DNA of 64,000 nucleotides, taken from Phyllostachys edulis. Lineage: Eukaryota; Streptophyta; Magnoliopsida; Poales; Poaceae. Numbering within the stretch: the first letter of the stretch is position 1; each line of letters begins with the position of its first letter. The notes under the pieces were generated by a model. The model was not told the origin of the DNA. It did no database searches and saw only the letters and a program-made list of their open reading frames with translations. Below, piece after piece: positions 13,642-27,070 of the stretch. The translations under genes were made by a program, and so were the position numbers. Location: positions 73,317,739 through 73,381,738 of the forward strand of contig CM070548.1 of assembly GCA_036346405.1 (NCBI GenBank), given 5' to 3'.

Positions 13642-16057
13642 TCAACGTCCCCCTTGTGGACTACCTCGAGTCGGGTGACCAGATGAGGTCCCCGCAGTGA
13701 CGTCCGGAATGTCGATGTCTCCTTCGTCCTGAGGATTTCTCGTGAGACATTTCTTGAAGGTGTACCTAGACTCCTTGCAAATAGAGCACTTTTTCGTATG
13801 ACGTCCGGTTTCTGCTTCGTCCATGTCGTTCCTGATGTGTTATACCTGTGTCGGCCAACCTTTCAATTGAGCCTATCAATGTCCGCGGCCCAGATTAATT
13901 GCTCTCATATTGGATGACCAGTGAAATGGCAAACCACAGCGTAACCATACATCTTTCCAGTCCAGATTTGCATCACCGCCTCCTTAATGAAATAGTCAGA
14001 GAGGTACTGACCGAGATGTTGCGCCACCATCGAACATGTGGCTATGACATGGAAGCAGGGCCTATGCAGAAGAAGGGGCTTGTTGCAAGTGCATGTGCAA
14101 CTACCGCGGCGTAGCGTGCACTCGTGGGTGACCCTCTCGCGGTTGGTCCCGCGGCGTCCTTTATCTCTGCATATTATCTCGATGCGAAACTCTCTTGTGC
14201 CCATCTTGAATGCCCAGTGCATCTCACCCTTCTTGCTCTTCTCCTCCATGTACTTAATGACCATGGCGGAGTAAAGTATTCTGTCATTTGCCATGGCGAG
14301 CGACGTGTTGTTGCTTCTGTCAACAAAGTAGTTCATCGTACCGCAAAAAATTGCCTCCACAATACCCACCAAAGGGAGGCACCTTGCGCCGTGCATAACC
14401 CAATTGTACACCTCGGTTAGATTAGCTGTTATGACACAATATCGAGCACCACCCCTGTCATGTAGTAGCGACCACTTCTCCTTAGGCTCGTGCTCAATCC
14501 TGTCCGAGAAGCATTTCATCTGCGCCCCCGTCCTCCTCGTCAATCTGGGAGCATCTGTGGGTAGCTGTGGCAATACTTTGGGGGCCTGGTCAGCGCCTAG
14601 GGCAACCCTTCTCGCTGCCTCCCTTCTGTACGTCTTGGTCCGCTCATCCAGAATCTTCCAGAGTGCTTTGAACTTCTACTGCTGGTTCTGGTTGTACAGC
14701 CGCATGAACGGGTTCATCAAGTCTTTGTTGCGGAACTGCTTGTAGAAGTTTGCACCCAAGTGCCTCATACACCACCTGCTCTACAGATCCGGCCATGCAA
14801 GTGGTACGTTATCTCTTTATTGCAGCTAGGTTATTGCACGCAGCAGGCTTGCATGCCGATCATGTATGAGGCATACGTTAGGCGGCCTTACACAACAGAA
14901 ATCCTCACATTCTTTAGGAACCACAACCAGCTGTTTGTATTCTCGCTTTCAACGAAAGCGAATGCCACGGAAAGAACTTGATTGTTCCTGTCCGTCGCTA
15001 TTGCAGTCAGTATCTAGCCCTTGTACTTCCCAGTCAAGAATGTGCCATCTACACACAAGACTAGACGGCAGTGCCAGAATACATTGATGCATGAACCAAA
15101 CGCGAAGAATGCTCGCTGTAGTACCCTCTTATTGGCCCACTTCGGATGTGTGGCGTCTTGAATGTTGATATGGGTGCTAAGATTTCTGTCTTGTATGACT
15201 CGAAATTGCCCAGGGAGGTTGTGGTAAGAATCTTCGAACGTGCCCCACCTTAATTCCAATGTCTTCTGTTTTGCCCTCCAAACCTTGGCATAGTTGATTG
15301 TGTACTGGAACCTTGCCTCAATCACTTAAATGATGGATCATGGCCCAAAATCTAGATTATCCATGATCTCACTGTACATGAGGTTGGCGATGAAGCCTGA
15401 CAGGTTCCGGTGGGACTGCACTGACTCAAAAACGACGCATGTGTGAGGGACCACTATAGAGCACTTCCAGTAGGTGTCCCACTTAGGCTGAAATGCGTGT
15501 ACTCGCCAAGGGCATCCCTCTATACCGTACTTCACATCGTAGAATTTTGAGGTAGACTTGACGACTTTGAATGTGCGCCGCACCGACAAGGTCCAGAATT
15601 TGACCGCGTCCTGCCCGGCCTCCTTACATTTATACATAGCTACTAGCCTAACCTCGCTCTGATCGTACTCTCACGGCACGCGAGAGCCTTCGTTGATGAC
15701 GAGGTTCTTGAACTGGTATGTGTTCTAGTCGGATGGAACCGTCTGCTGGTCCACATCATTCTTGTCGTCGGAACCTTCATCTTCAGACAATGTCATGTAG
15801 TCACGGTCTTCGAGATTCATCCTTTGCACTATGGCTTCCACCTCCTCACCCTCGTTAGCAAGACCACTAGCTTGCCTGACCGAAGGAGCTACTTCGGCAG
15901 GGTCTTCATCGACAAAGATCAAGAACTCCGGAGCTTGACCATTGTGTGCGCTTATCAGGATCAAGTCCCCGACTTCTTCTTTGGCGTCAACACCCCCTTC
16001 TTGTTTAGCCGCGGATGAAAGAGTGGGTTTGGCATATGCATGGACCAGAAGAACCAA
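13642..16057 (-). pseudogene. MuDR-type transposase, broken
   Basis: Read from 16057 downward. An acidic N-terminal segment (16057-15725) comes first. Next is the MuDR DNA-binding region with a GCPWRV motif and a Cys/His pair (15637-15338). The DDE transposase start CVDGTFLTGKYKG follows at about 15050, continuing into AIATDRNNQVLSVAFAFVE. A C-terminal SWIM zinc finger of CxCx(n)CxH type lies near 14090-14040, and a CCHC-like knuckle tail lies at 13824-13740. Several stops and frameshifts, clearest between 14980 and 14580, make it inactive. The order and total length fit a full-size plant MULE transposase. Confidence 0.85.
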
Positions 16058-16639
16058 TTTTCACTCTCCCTCCCTCGCCATGTGTACATATGACTGTCAT
16101 GAATTTATTCCCTTCAACTGCACTAACTCTCAATATGTGGGCTGTGCTACCCGAGGGGCAAGGCAATTCAATCTTAGATCGTACACATCACGGCCCACTT
16201 GGAATGTGTGGAACAACCACCGCATCACAATGCCCCACGTACGCTGCTCTATTCTTGGTAGGGGTATGGTCGCCGATTGAAAATAACGCAAATCAATCCC
16301 CTCGGGATCCTTCATAATAGTCCCCTGACCATAGTAAATTTTAAAATTAGCGACATCGGACATATTTGACGCACTGCACCATAAAGAACATTTTCACGAT
16401 TAACCGCATATCTAAAACTAGACTACTCACCGAAAAGTATTATGTAAAACGTACTACATTACGTAACCGTACATCTAAAACTATGTAATACATTCGGTTG
16501 AAAAAATTACCCGATAGGTAGGCAATTGGACGGGCAGCGCTTCGCTAGCTTCTCTCCTCCCCTCTACTCTTCTCTTCTTTCTCTTTTTTCTGAATAAAAG
16601 TGAGTCATGTGCCGAATTTTAGGGTTTCAAAATGTTTTT

Positions 16640-16800
16640 ATAGGGTCAGTCTTCTTGTCGCCAGTTGACGATAGGGGGTGAGAGGGTCCCTGTCACCAGT
16701 TCAACTAGTGATATGTTTCTGTCACTAGTTATTTTTGTAATTTTTTGGAGCGACTATTTATTTTGTAATTATCTATTTTGAAAATATTATTAAAAAAAAC
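16640..16800. repeat. Right terminal inverted repeat of the MULE
   Basis: Reverse complement of the repeat at 13148-13300, with small indels. Confidence 0.8.
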
Positions 16801-17142
16801 CAGAAGTTGCAGGCTTGGTGCAAGAGATATGTACATGACATGACATAGTCTGATTAAACTTCCACGGACCAGAAAGCCATTTACCCGGTTTGGTGCCAGT
16901 TTAGTCGCCAAGCAAAAATGACGATGGGCGGAATTGGTCTCCATGAGTTCGTCGTTACCAACCACACGCAAAAAGTTTGGCTATAAAAATATAGGACTAC
17001 TGTTTTCAGAAAGGCAAAATAACAATTTTATGTATCACATGGATGGTGCATGGCTGTACCTGCCCCCCTTGAACCAGCTTATTAACATTTCTTCATTCCA
17101 AAAGGGAGGAACGTGGAATCTTCATGATTCAACTGTGCTTGT
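16801..17142. other. Spacer, no gene seen
   Basis: Short low-feature stretch between the MULE and the LTR-like block. I see no coding or repeat signal. Confidence 0.5.
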
Positions 17143-20040
17143 TGTCGGACCTGGATTTTGCAAATCTAAATTTTCTATGAAAATATTGTGTTGTTCCCTG
17201 GATAAGTAGATAGCACTCACAGGCATATTACTGGATCATTTCATACATGACGTGAACTAAATCATTCAAATACATTACAAACAACAGAGTGACATAGACC
17301 ACATCGGGTCGAGTTTTACAAAAGGGCCGAACATGTCAAATTGATTACATTACATGAAAGCAACGTAAACTATAGCGGAAGCAAAAGGGTAGAGCACATT
17401 TCTTCACAGGCAAGCGACTGGAGTAACCTGTGTACGACTGATATTAACTAAGGGTTTGGATAATATCGGTTGTACGCAAGTACCGAACGAGTTCACTAGA
17501 CTAAGGCGAGACCTAGACTACAGAATTAGACTATTATTCATCGTTTCCTTGTCCATCGGCTTCTGGGTCTTCGTAATATGCATAATCTCCTTGATCAGCA
17601 AGATCTGAAGGGTTTGGGGGAGAGCGAGAATGAGCACAACTTTCGTGCACGCGAGCCAACACACAAGATGCAATAATATACATGCAAGGCTTAACAAGGA
17701 TGGTTCAGTTTCTTTTATTTGCTAAAACAATATTTTTAATTATCATAATTACAAATTCCTATCACTTAGCATTTTAACCAAATTACATTTTATTAAAGAG
17801 AGTAATTGTACGATAATTAATAACAGCAGAGGTCCCCTCCGTTGGAACCTCTACCTTATGCTTCTTTTGATTAGAGCTACCTCCATTTATTTACACCACT
17901 GAGCTTGACGGCTCAGGAAAAATCTAATCTCAGGGCAAGGTGAGCCCGACCTGATTTTCATACCACCCACAAAGGTTTTAGAAATATAACTAACTCTAGC
18001 AAGTTCCTATGTCCTCCTTTGACCGTAGGCACGACTGTTTATACAGTTTAGACTCTGCAGAGGTTGTGCACTATACCCACAAGAGACAATCATACTCGTT
18101 ACCCCACATGATTTCTTAGTCACGTAGTTGAACGACTATCACAGTAACCTTTCAAATTATCTCGTCTCTTCCATCATCTCACCCATATAGGGTTACGCCC
18201 ATACGTTGTGTAGGATGTTCACCTCGCGACTGGAGTAGTTGGACTACACCACGATGACTGACAACTTCATCTTTCTTCGGTGTCCCTTTCAAGTCGAACG
18301 TAACACGCGCTTGCACTTTCCCGTTATCCATCCAGCGAGATGACATTCAGGGTTTAATAATTTTACCAAGTCAAGTTGCACTTTGCAGGCTTATGGTTGC
18401 ATATGTTTTACAAGGGAGTTCATGACAAGAATAAGTCCTTAATTCATCCGAGCAATTCATACCACATACCAACCACTCTCGTGCCCAATAGCACCAACCA
18501 CCATTCCATCTACTCAGATGTGGTAATAGCAAGTTATTAGGGTTTTGAGCAGTAAAACCAAATTATCTCATTTACTTTAGTCATGGATCTCCAATGACTG
18601 CCCAAAACTATTTCATGTTTGAAGAGCTGATGATTAGGGCATTTTAATACCCTAGTACTTAAGCAAGACTAGCATGTCGCTTAAATACAACCTATACTAG
18701 TATTTACCATATAGTTACTATGGTGACATGGAATAATGGATTCAATTATCAATGGATAGCATAATAAATAATTAATTATCAAATGGGTATCTAACTAACT
18801 TAATATTTAATATACATTTGATTAAAGAATTAAAGCATGCAATTTTGGTAATTTAAGTGAATATAACTTACATAAAATGTAGGCTCAAATTGATCAAAGT
18901 ATCGACTTGCCTTGGTTATAGGTAAGAGAGTCTTGATAGTTTTGGGCTTGATCAAGTTGGAGATCTCCCGCTTCTTCGAACCCTATTCGGACGAACGTAC
19001 CGGAAAAAGGCACAAACAAGCAAAGAGAGCAAATAAATACTAAAGAAATAATAAATTAACTCCAAATTAAACAAGACCAGTGCCATTAGCAAGATCTTGA
19101 ATTTACAAAATTTTAGAAACAAATTTCATAATTTTTGGAGTTATAACGGAGGAGAACGGAGCTTCCAAAGTTTGAATTTGAATTAAATCTGGAAAATAGA
19201 AAGGAGAGAGAGAAAGTGGCCCACTAACATGTGGGACCCATGAATAGTACTCGGTCCATGTGCACAGTGCATGGACCGGTAGGGCAACATGCACTGTGCA
19301 CCGAGTGCACACTGTGCGTGGGGCCCACTCGTCAGTCACTAGAGGCCAACCCAAAATGAAAATCGGCATTTACTATTTTGCTGGGCCCACACGGCGGAGA
19401 CTCAGAGCGGTGATTAGGGCATTAATTAATGAGGCTAATCATCGCTTTGCCCTTAAATCTCGACCGGGATTTGGTCATTAACCGTCTGCAAGACAAAGAT
19501 CGGGTCCGAAATGCGATAGAGCAAGAGGAAAGACCAACAAGACGTGGGGTTTCACGGCAACGACGAGTGGGGTGAACGGCGGCTAACAAGCGGGCGGAAT
19601 GGGGTCTCCAGGGTAGTGGACCCACGGGTGGTGGTGGCGACACCGGAGAAGGTCGGCGCGCAGCGATGGCGGGGTTGAAGGCGGTGGCGGGCACGCAGGC
19701 GCGGGCGTCTTGGTGATGGTGATCTGGCGGCTGCATCGGCGAGTTAGTGTGCGCATGGGCGCTTGTGGTTCTGAGGAAGACGCGGAGCTGGGCGGTGAAG
19801 CTTGAGACAGCCCGAGGTGGCGTAGCGGCGACGGCTAGCAACGAAGAAGGAGGGTTGGTGGCGGCGGACATCCACGGCAGCGGGAAGGAAGAAAGGAGGT
19901 GGGGGATGGCTTCCTTGGCCTTCGAGACGCATGGTGACGGGGTTGTCCAGGCGAAGGCTCACCGGAGCGGTGATGCGGCGGTGGGGCGCGGTGGAAGGCG
20001 GCGCAGCCGAAGGGGAAACGATGACTTTATGCTGCTACAG
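17143..20040 (-). mobile_element. Long LTR-like retrotransposon sequence (possible solo LTR)
   Basis: On the minus strand this reads as a GC-rich upstream half (20040-19400), then an A/T-rich transcript-like half ending with CCAGGTCCGACA near 17143. About 2.9 kb with no pol genes is the size of the very long gypsy LTRs of grasses (RIRE3/RIRE8 type, recalled, not searched). A 365-bp part recurs in inverted orientation at 63048-63412, which shows it is a dispersed repeat. No PBS, polypurine tract or target duplication is seen. The upstream border with the Helitron remnant is approximate. Confidence 0.5.
18076..18440 (-). repeat. Dispersed repeat shared with 63048-63412
   Basis: The reverse complement of this block aligns with 63048-63412. 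Shared runs include ATGTCATCTCGCTGGA and ACTTGACTT, and both end in CTCTTGTGGGTA. They are diverged copies of one LTR-type repeat, in opposite orientation. Confidence 0.8.
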
Positions 20041-22744
20041 TTATTCAAACCGCATATCAATTATTAACTTACAGCTAAGTGTTGATCATTGTTGCTTCAT
20101 ATACGCACGCATATCTACTTTGAGAAAAAAACATGTGAACAGTAGTAACGTTGAGCAAATGAGACATTCCATATGTAGCATCACCGATTAAAAGATACAA
20201 AAGAATCGATATAAAAGAGTAATAACTGTAGCAGCATAAAAATAGGAATACAGGTAGCTCTGAAGGAATCGATATAATAGGTCATCAATGATAGACAAGG
20301 AAGACAGCAGGGAAGATAACTGTGATGTCCTGTACGCTATAGATGCACGTCTGGAAAAAAACATTTAATCGTTAAGAAAGAAGGAAGTGCAGAATGAACT
20401 CAAGCAGTAAAAAAAAGTAGTGTCGTAGAAAACGATAGGAAGATCATGAGAGTTGCAAGCAACACAGATATGATGAAATAGAAATCATACGATCGTTAAG
20501 AAAGGAAGGAAGTGTAGAACTCACCTACAAATGGAACAGAGGGCTAACATAGGAAGGGAGAGAAAGATGAGGCAAGTCATGAGGAAAACACATGCAATAT
20601 GCATGTGTGTTGCTTGACTGTAGTTTACACTGCATGAACCTAAGACAAAACTAAGCACATGGTGGTAGTTGCAGGAAATATGCATGACCATGAAAGCTAA
20701 ACAAGATACTATGTACTACAGGAATAGAAATGAAGCAAGATAAGTAAGTTGAAAGGAACTGAAGGAACATGTTGCTGATCACAAAAGAAAAGAACAGGTT
20801 GGCACATCAAGAAAGGGCAACATAAAGGTACGTGTAAAGAATAGACATGTGTTATACTAAATATAAAGAAAGCATGTAAAACCATATGGATACGACATCT
20901 AAGTTAGTATGTCATACAACTTGTAGCTAAGGAACACAACATGCAAAGATAAGCACGGTGGTGTAAGTTCGGAAGAAGAAGAACGTGCATGAAACCGTAA
21001 GAGGCACGGTGTGGTATTAATGGAGACATGTACAACAACTGTAGGGAGGAGATGTTAGATGCCATGTCGAGACAAAAGGAACAACACAGAAGAATACAAA
21101 AACAGTATTCAGAGGAACTGAAGCACTTCATCATATACAGTATTCTTTGTCACTGATGTAGGCAGGTCGTTTTCATCTTCGATCAGTATGATGATGCCTT
21201 GCTTTGATGCGACCCTTGACACAACGACACATAACTAGCCATGCGTGAAAATAGGAATTTTGAGATATATTCCAATCTTCTGTAGAGTTTGGCCTTGGCA
21301 CTTGTTTATGGTCATCGCATAGCACAATTTAACTGGGAATTGATGACATTTCAACGTGAACGACCATTTTGTGCTCTCTGAATTAAGAACAATTCTTGGT
21401 ATGCAAACCATCTAGCCAACATGTGTACCCATCATAATCCTGGCCTCAAGTACGCAGTCTCCTAGCCTAGTTAATAACAAGCGTGTTCCATTGCACAAGC
21501 CCATACTTTGGTTAATGTTTTTGAGCAAAACAACATGTACGCCTACCTTAAGTGAAAGGATATGATGTGGGAAATTGTTGATCTTGATTGAATTGAGGAA
21601 TTATGTGGGATATAGAAGGTCAACATCAGTTGTCTGATCAGACGAGTTAGCAACGCTGTCGTAGCTAAGGTATTCTCTAGAAGAGGCTGGAACCCTCTCA
21701 AGCACTGCCGCATTAATTTTGTCAACCAAAACATTGAGCGGTGATACTATAACAAGTGCTGCAAGATACGGAACTGAGCTGTAATTGACAACAAACTCTT
21801 CATAGATGCTATCAATAATCGCAACCATGTTATCACCGGTAGGTGTAAGTAACAAATCAGATGAGATATGTATCCATGTTGGTTTGGGCTCGCTCGATCT
21901 TCTGTGCATAGGCAAGTGACCCTACCCAATATCAAGCATCCAATGAGCAAACGCTGACAATTCAGCGCTATCAGCAGGACAAATAAACGTATTCCTAAGT
22001 CGCATATTGACATTAAGGCGGAGGATTTGAATATGTTTCCACAACGATGATCTAATAAGGGAAGTCAAAATAATATCAGCATGGGCACCGCCTACAACAA
22101 CTGGGAGTACTTGCCTAAAGTCACTACCCAACACGATTGGCTTTCCACCGAACGCTTGTCTACATTGGAGGCGTTATTGGGGGCTAAAATGTCACGCATG
22201 GTACGGTCAAGCGCCTCAAAACACCGTCTGTGTGTCATCGGTGCCTCATCCCACAACACCAGGGCGATTTTTTTAATTAGTTCTCCAAAAACTATCCCTC
22301 AGTGAATATTGCAAATGCTTTGGTCATCTATGTTAAATGGGATTCGGAATCGCGAGTGAGCGGTACGACCACCAGGTAATAATAACACGGCAGCTCCAGA
22401 TGACGCAACAGCGAGAACAATCCTACCCTCTGATCATAGCTTTGGCAATGATAGAATTTCATAAATAGGTTTTTCCTGTACCACCATAGCCTGAGACAAA
22501 GCAGAAACACGACTGGTCATTCGAAATAGAATGAATGACCTTATCATAAACAACACACTGATCATCATTTAGATTCTCGTACATCAACGTTGCATGCGAT
22601 TCAAGGTGCAATCTGTCATAGGTAAGTTCTTCTACAATGAGCCTATTGCCAAGACTATTTTCATATCCATCATGCGGTATTGGGAGGTTGTAAGATTCCA
22701 AGGAGAGACAGTTAGCTAAAAAGAGAGAAGCAAGTTCGCGTAAG
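20041..22744 (-). mobile_element. Helitron remnant
   Basis: The block contains the C-terminal helicase part of a Helitron RepHel protein (separate entry), followed by about 1 kb of A/T-rich sequence without genes, as expected of the 3' region of an autonomous Helitron. The Rep nuclease half is absent, so the element is truncated at its 5' side near 22.7 kb. I could not identify a convincing CTRR end with hairpin near 20.05 kb. Confidence 0.65.
21110..22701 (-). pseudogene. PIF1-type helicase of a Helitron, broken
   Basis: Read from 22701 downward. The Walker A motif is GYGGTGKTYL (about 22500-22470). A Walker B-like LWDEAPMTHR follows near 22240, then GSDFRQVLPVVVGG near 22120 and SPLNVLVDKIN near 21740. 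The C-terminal block is MTINKCQGQTLQKIGIYL, ending near the VVSRVASKQGI segment at about 21200. This is the complete motif order of a Helitron helicase. It is interrupted by a frameshift just after Walker A and several stops. The protein would unwind DNA during rolling-circle transposition; this copy cannot. Confidence 0.87.
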
Positions 22745-23029
22745 AGATGGGTCTGTAGTAGACCTGTTCAAAAGGCGGGCGGACCAAAGCTTTAAATTTG
22801 GGCTCGAAAAGACCGGCCGAAAATGATAAAGTTCGAGTCTTACCAAATTAAAAAAAAACATTTTTTGATTTAAAAATAATATTTTAATCATTTTTCGGAA
22901 TAAAAAAGTGATATTTAATTCATTTTCAGAATTACAAAAATAGATTTTCACTATTTTTTCAAACCTTCGAGCTTTTGGGCTCGGGCCGTCGAAATCCCGG
23001 TGAGGCTACCGAATAGGGTCGAGCTTGGC
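22745..23029. other. A/T-rich spacer, possible small nonautonomous element
   Basis: A GACCTGTTCAAAAGGCGGGC-like start, a run of A/T-rich sequence and a GGGCTCGGGCC stretch resemble small hAT-like elements of grasses. I cannot match terminal repeats or a target duplication. No gene. Confidence 0.3.
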
Positions 23030-24806
23030 TCAAGGGTTGCCGTGAACAAGATCATGATAATGATCAAAAGCTTCATCCTTCGAAGCAAGAAAGAACACCC
23101 AAGAGTATCTCAAAAAATCATCAACTATGACAAGAATATACCATTTACCACCGACTAACCGAACCCTAGCAGGACCAACAGTATCCATGTGAAGCAACTG
23201 TCCTGGTCCATCAGTCATGATCATAGTCAATGAAGGGTGTAAGGCGGCAACTTGCTTGCCATTCCTACAGGGCGCACATACAGCATCCTTAACGGCTTTG
23301 AGTTTAGGCAAACCTCACATGAGATCAAGGCCGCTAACTCGCGTCAGATGATCAAAACCAATGTGTCCCAAATGTCGGTGCCAAAACCAGATATCAGAAG
23401 AAGATGTAATTAAACATTTGAGAGATCTAGCAAGAGATTCAAAAAAATCAGCTCCCAAGACTCTACCAACTCTAGAAATCCCAAAAGCAAACTCACCGGC
23501 AGAATCAAGCACACGACAGGCATTTTTCTTAAAACGAGTTTCATAGCCATCATCAAGAAGCTGCGAAACAGAAAGCAAGTTGTACCTTAGCTTATCCACA
23601 AGGGCGACGTCCTTCAAGATGAATCTGTCATTCACCTTGATTGATCTCGTTCCTTCAATTCGGCCTTGTGTATCACCTCCAAAGGTGATGAAGTCATCAC
23701 CCGTCGACCGCGTGAAGGAAGTGAACCATCTTGAGCCTCCGGTCATGTGGCGTGAATAGCCGGAGTCGACGAGCCACGTGTTCTTCCTCCTTCCGCGGTG
23801 ATCCTGAAAATCAAGGCACAAAAGATCGATGTGTCTCAATACTGGGTTAGTTAAACATGACTTGGGAACCCAGTACTGAGACACACGTCTGCAAGAAGTC
23901 TGCAAAGCAGAAGTGCTATCCTTGATTTTATTTGAAGTTCTGTTATGAGCAATGGTACACAAAATGAAAAGCATCCTGTCTTGGAACCTTATGATGATCA
24001 GCATGCGAAACAAATCCTAGTCCAGGTTTCTTCCTTTTTAAATGACCATGTCTCATAAAAGCTCTAGGTTGATTAGATAAAATTCTAGCAATATTTTTCT
24101 TAGCGTTCTTCAACCTACGCCAACAGAACTTAACCAAATGTCCACTCTTCTTACAATAGGTGCAATGGTATTTGGTACCACTGGGAGAAGCACCTTTTGA
24201 CTCAAAAGAATGTTGGACAAAACCTGCAGATTTGAAAATTATTTTTGCAGGTTGGGTTGTGAATTCAACTAAGCCATTTTCCAAGACCTGAATGACATTA
24301 GGCTTGGATTTGTCCTGACTAGAGTTGTATCCTAACCCTTACTTCTTATAAGGAGTTTTAGACGTGTCTAGAATCATGTTTAACTGTTTCTTACCTTTAG
24401 AGAATTTTTCTAGTGTGTCCTTAAGGTAAGCATTTTCTTTTCTAAAGTTAACACATGATTCACAAGTCTTGGCCTTAATGGCTCTAGCATGTTTCTCCAT
24501 AAGAAAAGTAACTTCAAGCTTATAGGCTGCACATGAGGCACAAGGTGTAGACTCAATTGTGTCCTTAAGCTTGGCATATTTAGCTCTAACTGCTTCTAGA
24601 ATGTCTTCAACTTCATGTTCACGTTCTAAGCAGAAAGAGCAAAGCTAAATTTAACATTACCAAAGGCATCCAACTTGTTAGACTCTAAGAATTTTTCACA
24701 GGGAGCAGATTTAACATCAATTAGCTCAGTCCTAGCATTTTTAAGTTGGTACAAAGCAATATTATGAGCAGATTATAGTTTAGCAAATTCAGAGTGTAGA
24801 GCATGG
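23030..24806 (-). pseudogene. Sirevirus-type Copia gag-protease-integrase fragment
   Basis: Read from 24806 downward. A coiled gag segment with paired Cys motifs (24800-24330) is followed by a CCHC zinc knuckle (CTYCKKSGHLVKFC, near 24160). Next comes an aspartic protease start with VDSGYSRHMTG near 23770; the catalytic DSG is kept, but the usual following Cys is Tyr. A gag-pre-integrase motif WHRHLGHIGFDHL lies near 23340, and the start of the integrase core with VDDFLRYSWVF near 23100. Stops lie at several points. Reverse transcriptase and RNase H are absent because the sequence stops at 23030. Upstream it joins an LTR end at 24807 with no primer binding site between. Confidence 0.82.
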
Positions 24807-25731
24807 TGTAGGATCGAAACAGGTGACTAGAGGGGGGTGAATAGGAGCTCAAAAACTTTTCAACAAAGATTGAATTCAATTCGCAAATCACTCCAATAGC
24901 TATGAGAGCTATGAAGATCAATGTTCAAGCACAGAGGAAGTCTCACTTAAATCCAATCAACACCCCCAAGGCACAGCAGCAAACTACCCGAAGAAGTTCT
25001 GAAAAATCAGGACAATTGGTACTACCACAGTGTAACCAGTGGTACTACCTATAATCGGTACTACCGCAATGTATAGGGCGGTACTACTGCACCGCGGTAC
25101 TACCGCAGGCAAATGAAAGGTACTACCGATTATCCTGGAGTTCATCCCGACAGCTGAAAAACCAAATCTAAAATTGGCACAACTTTTGATTCACCCGATC
25201 AAACTTGATAAAACTTGAAACACAGCTTCTCTATGATGTTAGGAACCTATTCCAAACAAGGATCGAATAGATCCACATCAAAGTTCCAACCTTTTTGGAT
25301 TTGAGTGAAGTTTGTTTCAAGAACCGAGCCAAAACCTAAACTGATCTAGAAACTTGCTCGTGGGTGATTGATGATCAAGATGATCCTAGATAAGTTCCCA
25401 CATGTCATAGCAAGCAAGATCTTGGCCAAAAACCAAAGAGAAACTCGCGGATCAAAGAAAAGCCCCAAAATCATCAAATAGAAAGAAAGAACACAAAAGG
25501 ACTCATCTGTGAAATCTTTGCTTGGATTGATTTCAGATAGATGGATGATTGTTGGTTTACAGCCACTCCAACCTGGAGGACAAAGCTCACCACGTAAGCA
25601 CACACTCAATCCAAACCCTAGAAACCCTAGCTCTCCTCTTTCTCTCCAAAACCCTAACACAAAATAGGGCACACTATGAATGGGGTTCCTCAAAATGGCA
25701 GGATTAGAGGCTGCTGGACAGCACCTCCTCC

Positions 25732-25739
25732 TTTATATA
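25732..25739 (-). promoter_or_regulatory. TATA box of LTR copy B
   Basis: TATATAAA on the minus strand, downstream of the palindrome array, as expected for the U3/R region of a Sirevirus LTR. Confidence 0.6.
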
Positions 25740-26429
25740 GTGGAGGCTAGCATCTAGAGAATATTCCATTAGGGCACCCATTAAACCCTAACACACAAAT
25801 GGGTTAACACACGCACGTATTTCAAAGCGCCGTCTTCATCATCGATTGACCTAAACCACTTTTCCAAGCGCCGACCCGCGCCGCGGTTTAGCCAAAGGTC
25901 ACCAAGGCGGTATTTGGTGAAATAACTAAAATACCCCTTCTCGATCTTTCTCCAAAAGACCGAGTCCACAGATCGTGAAACAATCCCATACTTCGCCACA
26001 TGTAGGTTGATCAACGGCTCCATGTCGACAAGTCTCTCCCGTCTGGATCCCACCAGCACCACCAAGGCACTTGCACCAACTCCCGCGCCGCTTGATCCAA
26101 CCAGTCGCACCGAACAGCCCGTTCGGTCATCCTTGTCCATTCTGTGCCCCGCTTGAGTCCTCTGACCTCACCCGACATCCTTGATTGTTCTGGACCTCAG
26201 CTCTCCAAGCTTAGTCCCAATCCACCTCGCCGTTGACAGTCATTGACCTACAAGCCACCTGCACAGCAATAGACCAAGAAAACCATTTCTGAGAATAAGT
26301 TCTTCACAACTTGGCCCACGTTAGCCAAAACATGCATCATGCAACACATATGCACTGATGAGCATGAACTTGACCTAACCCAAAACAAATCTCTAAGAAA
26401 TTTGACAATCAGCACAATTCATTTCACAA

Positions 26430-27070
26430 GCGGTACTACCGCCATGCTACAAGCGGTATTACCGCCATGCGGTCGTACCTCACAATCACCTACAATACTA
26501 TCGCTCATCGGAGAATCTCAAAATCTCCAAAAACCTCTCCTCTGGAAAAACCATACCGCTCACATGCGGTCATACCATCATGCGGTACTACCGGCAACCA
26601 AAGCACGGTCGTACCACTCCACAAGTAAACCAGAGCTCAATAACACCTTCTCTGGAATTTCGCAACCACCAACCTTCAAGCGGTTCAACCGAGCTGCGGT
26701 ACTACCGCTTCACACATGTGGTACTACCGCTTCTCAACAGAACTCAAAAATCCCAAAACACCTGTTCGGGAATTTTTGAACCGCCGTGTATCAATCGGTA
26801 TAAACCTCAGAACAAGACCCTTTGCCACGCGGACGCACCAGATCGCTCGGCCGTTCGGACCGCGAGTCTCAGCCATCGGATCTTGGGAACTGTTCGGCGG
26901 TCCGAATGTCCCCCTTGATCTCAACCGCCTGATCTCAATCGGACGACCCAAATAACCCTTCAAGATCGGAGGTCTGAACGTTCACTTCAATCAGGACCGT
27001 CCGATTTCAATCTAACGACCAAAGCATCCAAGTGGCTTGTGGTACTACCGCTCAACACTTGCGGTCATAT
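26430..27070. repeat. Array of CGGTACTACCG-type palindromes in LTR copy B
   Basis: About eleven copies or near-copies of a short inverted repeat with core GGTA-C-TACC, such as GCGGTACTACCGC. Variants include GCGGTATTACCGC and CGGTCGTACC. More copies lie at 25018-25130. Palindrome arrays near the LTR promoter are a known Sirevirus hallmark; this core differs from the maize CACCGGAC/GTCCGGTG form. Confidence 0.8.

Larger units (their letters stand above)
13148..16800 (-). mobile_element. Mutator-like element (MULE) with long terminal inverted repeats
   Basis: About 150 bp at 13148-13300 is matched in inverted orientation at 16640-16800. Shared blocks include GATAATTACAAAA, TTACAAAAAT and CTAGTTGAACTGG. 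Between them lies a minus-strand transposase remnant of MuDR type. The right repeat has an extra block of about 17 bp. No clean 9-bp target duplication is visible in the A/T-rich flanks, so the exact ends are approximate. The element sits immediately upstream of the MATH gene in the same orientation. Confidence 0.82.
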
